From assembly GCF_024171605.1 (NCBI RefSeq), contig NZ_JALKAA010000002.1:744001-808000 (forward strand): a stretch of 64,000 bases of DNA. The letters run 5' to 3'. Positions 43,205-50,817 of this stretch are shown here, piece by piece. The first letter of the stretch is position 1. Each line of letters starts with the position of its first letter. Position numbers and translations under genes: made by a program. Origin of the DNA: Pontibacter sp. HSC-36F09 (GTDB taxonomy: Bacteria; Bacteroidota; Bacteroidia; Cytophagales; Hymenobacteraceae). Under the pieces are notes generated by a model. It worked only from the letters and a program-made list of their open reading frames with translations, searched no databases and was not told where the DNA came from.

Positions 43205-43291
43205 GTTGCAATTTAGTCATTTTGGAGCTTTGACGGAGCCATGTCCGCTTTCCGCTTATTCACAATTGCCTGATTTGCGTACAATAGGAGG

Positions 43292-43312
43292 GGCCGGCGA
43301 AAAAGCCCGGCC
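43292..43312 (+). other. Hairpin in the leader of the 43345 gene
   Basis: GGCCGG (43292-43297) pairs with CCGGCC (43307-43312), loop CGAAAAAGC, 20 bp before the ribosome site. It could stabilise the mRNA or regulate it; no T run. Confidence 0.45.
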
Positions 43313-43344
43313 TGAGATGTTGAACTTTAAAAAAGGAGGATCAA

Positions 43345-43521
43345 ATGCCACAAGGAGATAAATCGTCTTACACTGACAAACAAAAGCGTCAGGCGGAGCA
43401 CATCGAGGAAAGCTACGAGAAAAAGGGCGTAAAGCACGATGAAGCCGAGAAGCGTGCCTGGGCTACAGTGAATAAGCAGGACGGGGGCGGCAAGAAAAGC
43501 GGCTCTGGAAGAGGCAAGTAA
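43345..43521 (+). CDS. Small basic-acidic protein annotated elsewhere as plasmid stabilization/ChaB-like
   Basis: A 58-residue hydrophilic protein: it starts MPQGDKSSYTDKQKRQAEHI, continues with EESYEKKGVKHDEAEKRAWATVN and ends GGGKKSGSGRGK. This short family occurs widely in proteobacteria and Bacteroidota as a stress-associated small protein, often labelled plasmid stabilization protein without evidence. A near-perfect ribosome site AAGGAGGA (43333-43340) precedes the ATG by 4 nt, unusual in this window and suggesting high expression. The stop TAA overlaps an AGGTATAG word. Confidence 0.85.
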   Translation: MPQGDKSSYTDKQKRQAEHIEESYEKKGVKHDEAEKRAWATVNKQDGGGKKSGSGRGK

Positions 43522-43548
43522 GGTATAGGAACTTAAATTAAGGTATAA

Positions 43549-43588
43549 AAGAAAGGCCGGAAGCGTTTGCTCCCGGCCTTTCTTTTTT
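43549..43588. terminator. Bidirectional terminator (small protein / MBL gene)
   Basis: GAAAGGCCGG (43551-43560) pairs with CCGGCCTTTC (43573-43582), flanked by A and T runs, between convergent genes. Confidence 0.85.
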
Positions 43589-44681
43589 ATGGGTAGTGAT
43601 TGGTGTGCGTAATCGGGTCGTCTTCGTCCAGCGTGGCAGGCACTGTGGGCGGCATACCCTGCATCGGCCTGTTGTGTGAGAAGGGGCGTTCCCGCATGGC
43701 ACGCTCATGCTGTTTCAGGTTGCTGTCTCTGTTCCGTCGGGTGTAGGCCACCAGCGCCACCCCAGCCAGCGCCACCAGTCCAGTTGCAGCCATCACTTTT
43801 GGGATGGTGTTGTCGGTTGCCGGAGGGACGGAGAGCACGCCCTGCTCATCGGTAATGGCGGGCTCGTGCACGTAGCGACCATGGGCTGGCACCGCCACCG
43901 ACCAGAAATCCTTTACAAGCTCTTCCAGCTGGCGCATGAGCTGTGCCCCTTCCATCGGTAGTCCGTGACCAGCCCCCACCACACTTGGGTTTAGCTCCAT
44001 CAGTTTCTCCACCGAGTGGTGCGCTGCTCCCCAGTCGGAGGTATAGTATTTGGGTGGGCCATGCACCTCCCGCTTCTGCGTCATCACAGCCAGCATCGAT
44101 TCCCCGTCGCGCGTGATAAAGGCGTCGCCTGCCAGCAGTACGCGGTCGCTCTCGCGGAAGAAGGAAACGTGCCCCGCTGTGTGTCCCGGCGTGTGGATCC
44201 AGTGCCAGTCTGGCAGACCGGGAACTGACCCATCGGTTGGCAGCAACTCCAGGTACTCATGAATATCGATCGGCTTTTTAGGGTATAGGAACGACATGTA
44301 CGCCATGCCCCCGCCGCCCACGCTCGGGTCTGGTGGTGGATAGGACGACTTTCCGTTCAGGTAGGGCATCTCCATCGGATGGGCGTACACAGGCACGTCC
44401 CATTCCCGGGCCAACTCTTTTACGGCGCCGATATGGTCAAAATGACCGTGCGTGAGCAGGATGGCTTTGGGGCGCTTCCCGCCGAAGAGCTCATCCACCA
44501 CTTTTCTGATTTTAGGGGCGGCTCCGTACATGCCGGTGTCTACGAGCACCCACGAGCCATCGGGCGAGGCCACAAAAAAGAGGTTGACGAACATGGTCTT
44601 GAGTCCCCATACTCCCGGCGCAACCGCAAAAGCTTCCTTGCTATCGTGGGTCGAGGTACGATAAGATGTTTCCATAGGCAT
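43587..44681 (-). CDS. MBL-fold hydrolase with C-terminal membrane anchor
   Basis: A 364-residue metallo-hydrolase. THGHFDH at His78-His83, HTPGHTAGH, LLAGDAFIT and GAGHGLP supply the metal ligands. After the catalytic part a hydrophobic segment VMAATGLVALAGVALVAYT (about 295-315) is followed by a basic 50-residue tail, giving a C-terminal anchor. No signal peptide, so the enzyme would face the cytoplasm. Substrate unknown. In-frame ATGs at 44681 and 44675. Confidence 0.87.
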   Translation of the reverse strand: MPMETSYRTSTHDSKEAFAVAPGVWGLKTMFVNLFFVASPDGSWVLVDTGMYGAAPKIRKVVDELFGGKRPKAILLTHGHFDHIGAVKELAREWDVPVYAHPMEMPYLNGKSSYPPPDPSVGGGGMAYMSFLYPKKPIDIHEYLELLPTDGSVPGLPDWHWIHTPGHTAGHVSFFRESDRVLLAGDAFITRDGESMLAVMTQKREVHGPPKYYTSDWGAAHHSVEKLMELNPSVVGAGHGLPMEGAQLMRQLEELVKDFWSVAVPAHGRYVHEPAITDEQGVLSVPPATDNTIPKVMAATGLVALAGVALVAYTRRNRDSNLKQHERAMRERPFSHNRPMQGMPPTVPATLDEDDPITHTNHYP

Positions 44682-44982
44682 TTACTATGTTTTGTTTTTA
44701 AATGATAACGGGCGGAATATATACTACGGCTGTAGTAGCAATTGGCTGCAGAAAGCCTGCACATTTAACACCCACTTGGCTGATTGTCATTTATTAAATC
44801 GAGAGGAGCTTGTATTGCTGCCATAACGCCAGGGTTGGCCGATGTAGGGTATTGGAACTTATACCTTGAAACAAAGGCATACTTTTTGTGTTAATTCTTA
44901 AGCAGACATCCACTAAAATTAATGTGGACAATGTTTCCTGATTGACAGGAATTATTTATCTTTCTGAAAACGTTACATACAC
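44682..44982. other. Intergenic region, divergent
   Basis: No gene is seen. TATCTTTC at about 44957 resembles a -7 box for the downstream small gene, with TTTC about 20 bp before it. Confidence 0.35.
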
Positions 44983-45243
44983 ATGGTAAATTTATTTGTT
45001 CCCCCAAGCTATATGTCTGTCTACGCGAAGTGTGTGGATGCGTCGATGCCCGCTTTCGAACCGGAAGAGTGGATAGAGGAAGGGAGAGTGTATCCTGTGA
45101 AGCACTTTACTGAGCCCCTCAACCAGGGTGACGGCTTTGCCGTGACGATCGTGGATGAGGACGGTGTTGAGATCCATCCTTCTTCTTCGCACTGGAGTTT
45201 TGCCTCCACCAGATTTGAATTGTATACCCTTCATTTGAATTAA
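44983..45243 (+). CDS. Small hypothetical protein
   Basis: An 86-residue soluble acidic protein (VNLFVPPSYMSVYAKCVDAS, EPEEWIEEGRVYPVKHFTEP, GDGFAVTIVDEDGVEIHPS). The strand-rich pattern looks like an SH3-like or PilZ-sized barrel; the family is not recognised. A terminator follows, so it is a single-gene transcript. Confidence 0.7.
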   Translation: MVNLFVPPSYMSVYAKCVDASMPAFEPEEWIEEGRVYPVKHFTEPLNQGDGFAVTIVDEDGVEIHPSSSHWSFASTRFELYTLHLN

Positions 45244-45272
45244 TATCAAAACCGTCGATATTTTCGTTAACC

Positions 45273-45298
45273 AAAAGGCTGCCCCGGCAGCCTTTTTT
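45273..45298 (+). terminator. Terminator after the 44983 gene
   Basis: AAAAGGCTGCC pairs with GGCAGCCTTTT over a CC turn, followed by TT. The apex pairs must open, leaving a stem of about 9 bp. Confidence 0.8.
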
Positions 45299-45326
45299 CT
45301 TTGCATAAGGTATGGAGTAGATTTTT

Positions 45327-45575
45327 ATGTTGACTATTACTGAGTTTAATTCGCTCTCGTCCCGGGAGCAGGCCGCTATGGTGTTAGAACAGGGACGCTA
45401 TCTGCATCACATTATCCGTGGGTGGTGCAAAATTGATTTGTACTGGTTTCACAACTACTATGTGGAGGTCTGGTTCCTGTACGATCTGAAAACCATCGGG
45501 CTGGTTCGCGCGCTCACCAACAAGGCCTCGCTCGACCCCTACCTGGAAACAATCAAGCTCAGAGTCAAAACCTGA
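45327..45575 (+). CDS. Small hypothetical protein
   Basis: An 82-residue protein: ITEFNSLSSREQAAMVLEQG, a Tyr/Trp/His-rich centre (GWCKIDLYWFHNYYVEVWFL) and a helical end NKASLDPYLETIKLRVK. The aromatic centre looks like a buried strand pair rather than a membrane span. I do not know its function. Confidence 0.7.
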   Translation: MLTITEFNSLSSREQAAMVLEQGRYLHHIIRGWCKIDLYWFHNYYVEVWFLYDLKTIGLVRALTNKASLDPYLETIKLRVKT

Positions 45576-45680
45576 AGGTATAGCCAGACTCTCATTCAGT
45601 GAGCTCCCGCGCAGTTTACTCCGACGCAGGTATAGCGGTTGTTTGCAGGAGGATATCGACGGGTGTTCGCCGGAATTTGA

Positions 45681-45688
45681 TACTTTTG
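45681..45688 (+). promoter_or_regulatory. -7 element before pepE
   Basis: TACTTTTG 38 bp upstream of the pepE start. The -33 region lacks TTTG at 19 bp. Confidence 0.5.
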
Positions 45689-45726
45689 CAGGTATACGCG
45701 AGCCGTACCATTCAAAATAGAGACAA

Positions 45727-46461
45727 ATGAGAAAAGCCTTACCAAAGAAGCATATCCTTTTAGTGAGTACCTCCACGACCCACGGCACAGGGTACCTGGA
45801 ACATTGCCAGAACGAGATCAAAGAACTGCTCGGCGACCGCCAAAGCATCCTGTTTATACCTTATGCACGTCCGGGCGGTATCTCCCACACCGACTATACG
45901 GCCAAAGCACGCGAGGCCTTTGAAGCAATGGGCATCAAATTAAGTGGTGTGCACGAGGCGGAAAACGCGGTTGCGGCTGTGGAGCAGGCCGAGGCGGTGT
46001 TTATTGGAGGGGGCAACACGTTTCTGTTGCTGCGCCAATTATATGCCAACAAACTGATTGAGCCGCTGCAGAAGCGGGTAGAGCAGGGCATGCCGTACAT
46101 GGGCACCAGCGCTGGCACTAACGTGGCAGGCAAAACCATAGGTACTACTAATGATATGCCGATCGTGTTCCCCAAATCATTCGACGCACTACAATTGGTG
46201 CCTTTCAATATCAATCCCCACTACCTTGACCCGCTACCTGATACTACTCATATGGGCGAAACGCGCGAAACGCGCATTCAGGAGTTTCATGTGCACAACC
46301 GCCAACCTGTAGTAGGTTTGCGCGAGGGCAGCATGCTGCGCATTACGGGGGAGAAGATCAACCTGCTGGGGCCGCACCCGGCGCGCATCTTTCTGCAGGG
46401 ACAGCCCGCTATGGAATTTAAGCCGACCGACGATATAAACTTTTTGCTGGAGGTTTACTAA
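45727..46461 (+). CDS. pepE: Dipeptidase E (peptidase family S51)
   Basis: A 244-residue cytoplasmic Asp-X dipeptidase. The nucleophile Ser128 is in MGTSAGTNVAG, preceded by AVFIGGGNTFLLLRQL, and followed by INPHYLDP with the expected His. Length matches E. coli PepE. A second S51 enzyme (cyanophycinase type) lies at 19100; the two could cooperate in using Asp-containing dipeptides, though they are far apart. It stands alone with a strong terminator. Confidence 0.92.
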   Translation: MRKALPKKHILLVSTSTTHGTGYLEHCQNEIKELLGDRQSILFIPYARPGGISHTDYTAKAREAFEAMGIKLSGVHEAENAVAAVEQAEAVFIGGGNTFLLLRQLYANKLIEPLQKRVEQGMPYMGTSAGTNVAGKTIGTTNDMPIVFPKSFDALQLVPFNINPHYLDPLPDTTHMGETRETRIQEFHVHNRQPVVGLREGSMLRITGEKINLLGPHPARIFLQGQPAMEFKPTDDINFLLEVY

Positions 46462-46481
46462 ACCGAAACCCACTGAAAGTC

Positions 46482-46515
46482 AAAAGCCCCTGCTAAGGTG
46501 TAGCAGGGGCTTTTT
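46482..46515 (+). terminator. Terminator after pepE
   Basis: AAAAGCCCCTGCT (46482-46494) pairs with AGCAGGGGCTTTT (46502-46514), then T. Confidence 0.88.
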
Positions 46516-46583
46516 GTTTGAAAAAAACAAGGCAAAATGCCAGGTCCTTTTGCTGTTCTCACTATAATTATCTATTCAAAAAA

Positions 46584-47033
46584 CTACTGTACTTTGTTAT
46601 TGGCCTCCAGCTTTTTCAGGAGGAGCTTGGTAAACTCCCGCTCACTGCGGTAAAGTTTGATGATCTGATTCGAAGAGATCACACGCTGATAACGGGCCAC
46701 GTATTCTTTCTCCAGTTCCAGTTCCCTTTCTTGGGTATTGAACATGCCATCCAGGCGGGCTTTCGCCTCTTGGTCGCTCAGTTGGTCCACGTCTTCGCGG
46801 TAGCCGCTGCGGTAGGAGCGAACCAGTTCGCGGCGCTTGGTCTCATACTCGTTATAGAGCGGCCAGAACTTCTGCGACTGCTCTGCGGTCAGTCCCATTT
46901 TGTCCGTAAGGAAGGCCACTTTGGCAGCTTCCACGTTCTCTCTTCTGTCCTGCGAACGGCCACTTTGGGCCATGGCCACAGTACCGCCCAGGGTGAAGGC
47001 GCAAAAGAGAAATAAAATCAGTAATCGTTTCAT
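46584..47033 (-). CDS. Spy/CpxP-like periplasmic protein
   Basis: A 149-residue secreted helical protein. The signal peptide (KRLLILFLFCAFTLGGTVAMA) is followed by a long-helix domain: FLTDKMGLTAEQSQKFWPLYNEYE is an LTxxQ-type motif, then ELVRSYRSGYREDVDQLSDQ. Such proteins act as periplasmic chaperones or sensors in envelope stress. The start at 47033 was chosen because the longer frame begins with TTG inside the preceding gene. It is the third gene of an operon after an ECF sigma factor and a membrane protein. Confidence 0.8.
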   Translation of the reverse strand: MKRLLILFLFCAFTLGGTVAMAQSGRSQDRRENVEAAKVAFLTDKMGLTAEQSQKFWPLYNEYETKRRELVRSYRSGYREDVDQLSDQEAKARLDGMFNTQERELELEKEYVARYQRVISSNQIIKLYRSEREFTKLLLKKLEANNKVQ

Positions 47034-47040
47034 CAGTGCT

Positions 47041-47475
47041 TTAATAGTCAATCGTATCCAGTTGGTAGTACTCCAGCTCTTCTTCGGCGGCCTTGGAGCT
47101 CACGTTCAGAAATTCAGAAGTCATCTCCCTATCTGAAACGGTTTGCAACTCGGCAAAATCAGAACTCTCGAGCACAGCATAGGTGCTCAGGTAATTCAGT
47201 ATATCTTCGTCCTGAATGCCAGCCAGGTTCACATTTTGCTGATCCGCCTTGTTATTCAGATTCGCAAAGTAAAGCACACCCAGCACCAATACCAGCATCA
47301 GAGGAGCCAGTGCCAAACGCAGCGGCTTCCAGGCGGCGGCATACCAGGGAGCAGGGCTATACCCGGCGCCGGCAGTGCGCTCCATGATCTGCGCAGGCAG
47401 TCTGTCGAAGTACTTCTCCGGTACCTCGTAGATGTTGCGCTTGGGCAGGTCGCTTAGTTTAAAATCGTCTTTCAT
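47041..47475 (-). CDS. Single-span membrane protein, candidate anti-sigma factor
   Basis: A 144-residue protein with a cytoplasmic N-terminus (KDDFKLSDLPKRNIYEVPEK), one membrane span (LRLALAPLMLVLVLGVLYFA, about 52-71) and an acidic periplasmic C-terminus (EDILNYLSTYAVLESSDFAE). It lies 43 bp downstream of an ECF sigma gene, the usual place of an anti-sigma factor, but no ZAS or other known anti-sigma motif is visible, so that role is inferred from position. Confidence 0.75.
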   Translation of the reverse strand: MKDDFKLSDLPKRNIYEVPEKYFDRLPAQIMERTAGAGYSPAPWYAAAWKPLRLALAPLMLVLVLGVLYFANLNNKADQQNVNLAGIQDEDILNYLSTYAVLESSDFAELQTVSDREMTSEFLNVSSKAAEEELEYYQLDTIDY

Positions 47476-47518
47476 GGTTAATGTACTTATGGGTTAGATG
47501 GGCATAGCGCGCTAAAGT

Positions 47519-48058
47519 TTAATCCCGTTTAATAAATTCTTCAATTTTTTTTACTGCGTGGTGGTAGGATGCCTTCAAAGCACCCACCGAAGTACCCAGA
47601 ATCTCAGACATTTCCTCGTACTTGAGCTCGTCGTAATACTTCATGTTAAAGACCAGCCGTTGCTTGTCTGGCAGCTTTAGCAATGCTTTTTGAAGTTTGA
47701 GTTGTATCTCGTCTCCGTCAATGTTGGGCGAGGAATCGATCTTTTCGGTGAGTTCTGCGGCCACGTCGTTTATGGGCAGAAAGAATTTTTTGCGCTTACT
47801 CGAAAGGAAGGTAAGGCACTCGTTTGTGGCGATACGGTAAAGCCAGGTATAAAGCTGCGCGTCCTGCCGGAAATTCTCCAGGTTCTTCCATACCTTGATA
47901 AAGACCTCCTGCGTGAGGTCATCCGCATCGTCGTGGTCAATCACCATTTTCCGGATGTGCCAGTAGATCTTCTGCTGGTATTTCCGGACAAGCTGATTGA
48001 AGGCCACGTTGCGGCTATCAGGGTTGGCGAATTTTTCTAGAATCTCTTTGTCTTCCAC
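47519..48058 (-). CDS. ECF-type RNA polymerase sigma factor
   Basis: A 179-residue sigma-70 factor. Region 2: FNQLVRKYQQKIYWHIRKMV, DDADDLTQEVFIKVWKNL and YTWLYRIATNECLTFL; region 4: LPDKQRLVFNMKYYDELKYEEMSEI followed by GTSVGALKASYHHAVKKIEE. The start is a GTG at 48058, because the upstream frame is closed by TGA two codons before. The order sigma, membrane protein, Spy-like periplasmic protein suggests an envelope-stress operon. Confidence 0.92.
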   Translation of the reverse strand: MEDKEILEKFANPDSRNVAFNQLVRKYQQKIYWHIRKMVIDHDDADDLTQEVFIKVWKNLENFRQDAQLYTWLYRIATNECLTFLSSKRKKFFLPINDVAAELTEKIDSSPNIDGDEIQLKLQKALLKLPDKQRLVFNMKYYDELKYEEMSEILGTSVGALKASYHHAVKKIEEFIKRD

Positions 48059-48116
48059 GCGTCAGGTAGCAGGGGCAGGGCGGTTATACCTGTCTGAATA
48101 TGCAATATAATGCATA

Positions 48117-48162
48117 AAAACAGAAGGGGCTGCACTTTAACAGTACAGCCCCTTCTGTTTTT
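48117..48162. terminator. Terminator between the transketolase genes and the sigma operon
   Basis: AAAACAGAAGGGGCTG pairs with CAGCCCCTTCTGTTTT around a partly paired apex, with T run on both strands. On the minus strand it ends the transketolase operon. Confidence 0.85.
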
Positions 48163-48191
48163 GAAAAAAAGCTAAGGTATAGCCTTATGTA

Positions 48192-49145
48192 TTACTTGCG
48201 CCTGATTACACGCTCAGCGGCGGCCACAATATTCTCAGTGCTCAGGCCATACTTCTCCATCAGCTGGTCTGGCGTGCCAGACTCACCAAACGAATCGTTC
48301 ACAGCTACCATCTCCAGTGGAGCAGGCAGTTGGCGGCCCAACAGCTGCGCTACTGAATCACCCAGACCACCATTCATCTGGTGCTCTTCTGCCGTCACCA
48401 CACACTTGGTTTTGCCAACTGATTTCAGGATAGCTTCGTCGTCCAGCGGCTTGATGGTGTGGATGTTAATTACTTCAGCATTGATGCCTTTCTCAGCCAG
48501 TTTGTGACCCGCCTCGATGGCTTTCCATACCAAATGGCCTGTAGCCAGAATGGTTACATCGGTACCTTCGTTCAGCATCACCGCTTTGCCGATCTCGAAC
48601 TTCTGGTCGGCAGGAGTGAAGTTAGGGACTGCCGGACGACCAAAACGCAGGTATACCGGACCTTCGTAGTCGGCAATTGCGATGGTGGCGGCTTTCGTCT
48701 GGTTGAAGTCGCAAGGGTTGATCACGGTCATGTGTGGCAACATTTTCATCATGCCCACATCTTCCAGAATCTGGTGTGTGGCACCGTCTTCGCCCAGCGT
48801 CAAACCGGCGTGCGAGGCGCATATCTTCACGTTCTTGCCCGAGTAAGCGATCGACTGACGGATCTGGTCGTACACGCGGCCTGTTGAGAAGTTCGCAAAC
48901 GTACCTGTGAAAGGAATCTTGCCACCGATCGTCATACCTGCTGCCAGACCCATCATGTTGGCCTCGGCTATACCTACCTGGTAAAAACGCTCCGGAAACT
49001 CTTTTTTGAAGGCATCCATTTTAAGCGAACCGATCAGGTCAGCGCAAAGGGCTACTACGTTCGGGTTGGTGCGGCCAAGCTCCAGCAAGCCTACGCCAAA
49101 ACCAGAACGGGTGTCTTTTTTCTCTGTATATGTATACTCTTTCAT
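48192..49145 (-). CDS. Transketolase, C-terminal subunit
   Basis: A 317-residue protein holding the pyrimidine-binding and C-terminal transketolase domains. Visible are SGFGVGLLELGRTNPNVVAL, RFYQVGIAEANMMGLAAGM (the catalytic Glu), FTGTFANFSTGRVYDQIRQS, SHAGLTLGEDGATHQ and VVTAEEHQMNGGLGDSVAQ. The N-terminal subunit is encoded 16 bp upstream. Together they would form the thiamine-diphosphate enzyme of the non-oxidative pentose phosphate pathway. Split transketolases are known in archaea and some bacteria. Confidence 0.93.
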   Translation of the reverse strand: MKEYTYTEKKDTRSGFGVGLLELGRTNPNVVALCADLIGSLKMDAFKKEFPERFYQVGIAEANMMGLAAGMTIGGKIPFTGTFANFSTGRVYDQIRQSIAYSGKNVKICASHAGLTLGEDGATHQILEDVGMMKMLPHMTVINPCDFNQTKAATIAIADYEGPVYLRFGRPAVPNFTPADQKFEIGKAVMLNEGTDVTILATGHLVWKAIEAGHKLAEKGINAEVINIHTIKPLDDEAILKSVGKTKCVVTAEEHQMNGGLGDSVAQLLGRQLPAPLEMVAVNDSFGESGTPDQLMEKYGLSTENIVAAAERVIRRK

Positions 49146-49161
49146 TGCTGTGTTTTAAAGC

Positions 49162-50022
49162 TTAGTAATCTGAAGCTGCCTCTACGGCTAATTGCTGAAG
49201 TGCGATCTCGAGCTGCTCGTCGTTTGGCGCTACGCCGTGCCACTTGTGCGAACCCATCATGAAGTCCACGCCAAAGCCCATCTCGGTGTTCATCAGGATC
49301 ATCACTGGCTTGCCGTTGCCGGTAGCTTTCTTCGCGTCTTCGAGTGCAGGTAGCAAGGTTTCAAAGTTGTTGCCGTCCGCCTCCAGTACATGCCAGCCGA
49401 ATGCTTCGAATTTGGTACGCAGGTCGCCCAGCGCCAGTACTTCTTCGGTGCCGCCGTCGATCTGCTGGTAGTTGCGGTCAACGGTTGCGATCAGGTTATC
49501 CACTTTATTGTGAGCAGCATACATGGCCGCTTCCCATACCTGTCCTTCGCCCAACTCGCCGTCGCCCATCAGCACGTATACCAGGTTGTTGTCCTTGTTC
49601 AGCTTCTTGGTCTGAGCAGCACCAACTGCCACAGACAGTCCCTGGCCGAGTGAGCCAGAGGCTACGCGTATACCTGGCAGGCCTTCTTCCGTAGCCGGGT
49701 GGCCTTGCAGCCTTGAGTTGATTTTGCGGAAAGTAGCCAGTTCTGACACTTCAAAGAAGCCGGCGCGAGCCAACACACTGTACCATACCGGCGAGATGTG
49801 TCCGTTTGACAGGAAGAAAAGGTCTTCGCCTTCGGCGTCCATGTTGAAAGGTTTTGCCTTGTAGTTCAACACCTTGAAGTACAGCGACACGAAATAGTCC
49901 GTGCAGCCGAGCGAGCCGCCCGGGTGGCCGGAGTTTACCGCATGCACCATGCGCACGATGTCACGGCGAACCTGTGCCGCAATTTGCTTCAGCTCGTCGA
50001 TGCTTTTGTTGTGTGGGTTCAC
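49162..50022 (-). CDS. Transketolase, N-terminal subunit
   Basis: A 286-residue subunit with the ThDP diphosphate-binding domain: MVHAVNSGHPGGSLGCTDYF, FLSNGHISPVWYS, ASGSLGQGLSVAVGAA and the GDG motif GDGELGEGQVWEAAMYAAH followed by DRNYQQIDG. The start is a GTG at 50022: the in-frame codon before the preceding one is TAA. It is the first gene of the two-gene operon; the leader contains AATTGTTA-type simple repeats. Confidence 0.93.
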   Translation of the reverse strand: MNPHNKSIDELKQIAAQVRRDIVRMVHAVNSGHPGGSLGCTDYFVSLYFKVLNYKAKPFNMDAEGEDLFFLSNGHISPVWYSVLARAGFFEVSELATFRKINSRLQGHPATEEGLPGIRVASGSLGQGLSVAVGAAQTKKLNKDNNLVYVLMGDGELGEGQVWEAAMYAAHNKVDNLIATVDRNYQQIDGGTEEVLALGDLRTKFEAFGWHVLEADGNNFETLLPALEDAKKATGNGKPVMILMNTEMGFGVDFMMGSHKWHGVAPNDEQLEIALQQLAVEAASDY

Positions 50023-50034
50023 GTTTTATGAATT

Positions 50035-50105
50035 GTTAAATTGTTAATTGCTAAATTGTTTAATTTTTGATTGCTGAATTGTTCATTCATTATAACAATC
50101 AAGTG
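50035..50105. repeat. AATTGTTA-type short tandem repeat
   Basis: Five imperfect copies of a 7-11 bp unit (AATTGTTA, AATTGTTA, AATTGCTA, AATTGTTT, AATTGTTC) directly upstream of the transketolase start. Confidence 0.6.
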
Positions 50106-50191
50106 TATTTTCTTCCAGCACACTGGTCAGGCTATACCTGAAATGCTGTTGCCAAGTGTCTTGTCTCTCTTCTGGAAACAAATATACAACG

Positions 50192-50228
50192 AAAAAAGCG
50201 CAGCCGTCTTTTCGGACAACTGCGCTTT
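50192..50228 (-). terminator. Terminator of bcp
   Basis: AAAGCGCAG (50195-50203) pairs with CTGCGCTTT (50220-50228), extended by GTC/GGAC inside. On the minus strand it is followed by TTTT, just past the bcp stop. Confidence 0.8.
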
Positions 50229-50231
50229 GCG

Positions 50232-50684
50232 TTAGTTTTTCAAAATCTGGGCGGCGTGGTCGGCCGTTTTCACTTTCGTGATAATGTCCTCGATGGTGCC
50301 GTTCTCGTCAATGACGAAGGTGTAGCGCATGGTGCCCATATACTTGCGGCCATACATCGATTTCTCTTGCCAGACCCCATATTGCTCCACCAACTTTTTA
50401 TCAGTGTCGGCCAGCAGCGTAAAGGGCAGTTCAAATTTTCCAATGAAATTCTGGTGTGACTTCTCGCTATCGATGCTCACCCCGATCACTTCGTAGCCCT
50501 GTGCCTGCAGCTCACTGTAGTTGTCGCGCAGGTTGCAGCTTTGGGCGGTGCAGCCGGGCGTGTTATCTTTTGGGTAGAAATACATAACCACTTTTTTGCC
50601 GCGGTAGTCGCTCAGTTTCACCGTGTTGCCGTGCTGGTCTTTTGCCTCAAACTCCGGCGCTTTATCTCCGATTTTCAGTTCCAT
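50232..50684 (-). CDS. bcp: Thioredoxin-dependent thiol peroxidase (BCP/PrxQ family)
   Basis: A 150-residue peroxiredoxin that reduces hydrogen and organic peroxides with thioredoxin. The peroxidatic Cys45 lies in TPGCTAQSC and the resolving Cys50 five residues later, the atypical two-Cys arrangement of PrxQ. IGDKAPEFEAKDQHGN and YRYTFVIDENGTI-like segments (here MRYTFVIDENGTIE) complete the fold. Cytoplasmic and single-gene. Confidence 0.95.
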   Translation of the reverse strand: MELKIGDKAPEFEAKDQHGNTVKLSDYRGKKVVMYFYPKDNTPGCTAQSCNLRDNYSELQAQGYEVIGVSIDSEKSHQNFIGKFELPFTLLADTDKKLVEQYGVWQEKSMYGRKYMGTMRYTFVIDENGTIEDIITKVKTADHAAQILKN

Positions 50685-50817
50685 GGGTTTCTGTTTTTTG
50701 CTGGCTCCACAGGTATAAGCTATACCTTATAATACCAGTCTTTTCAGTTTTATCCAGTAGGTAATGTCCTGTGCAAGTAGTTTTAGGCTAGCAATTGTTG
50801 CGCGAGTCAACCCGATG

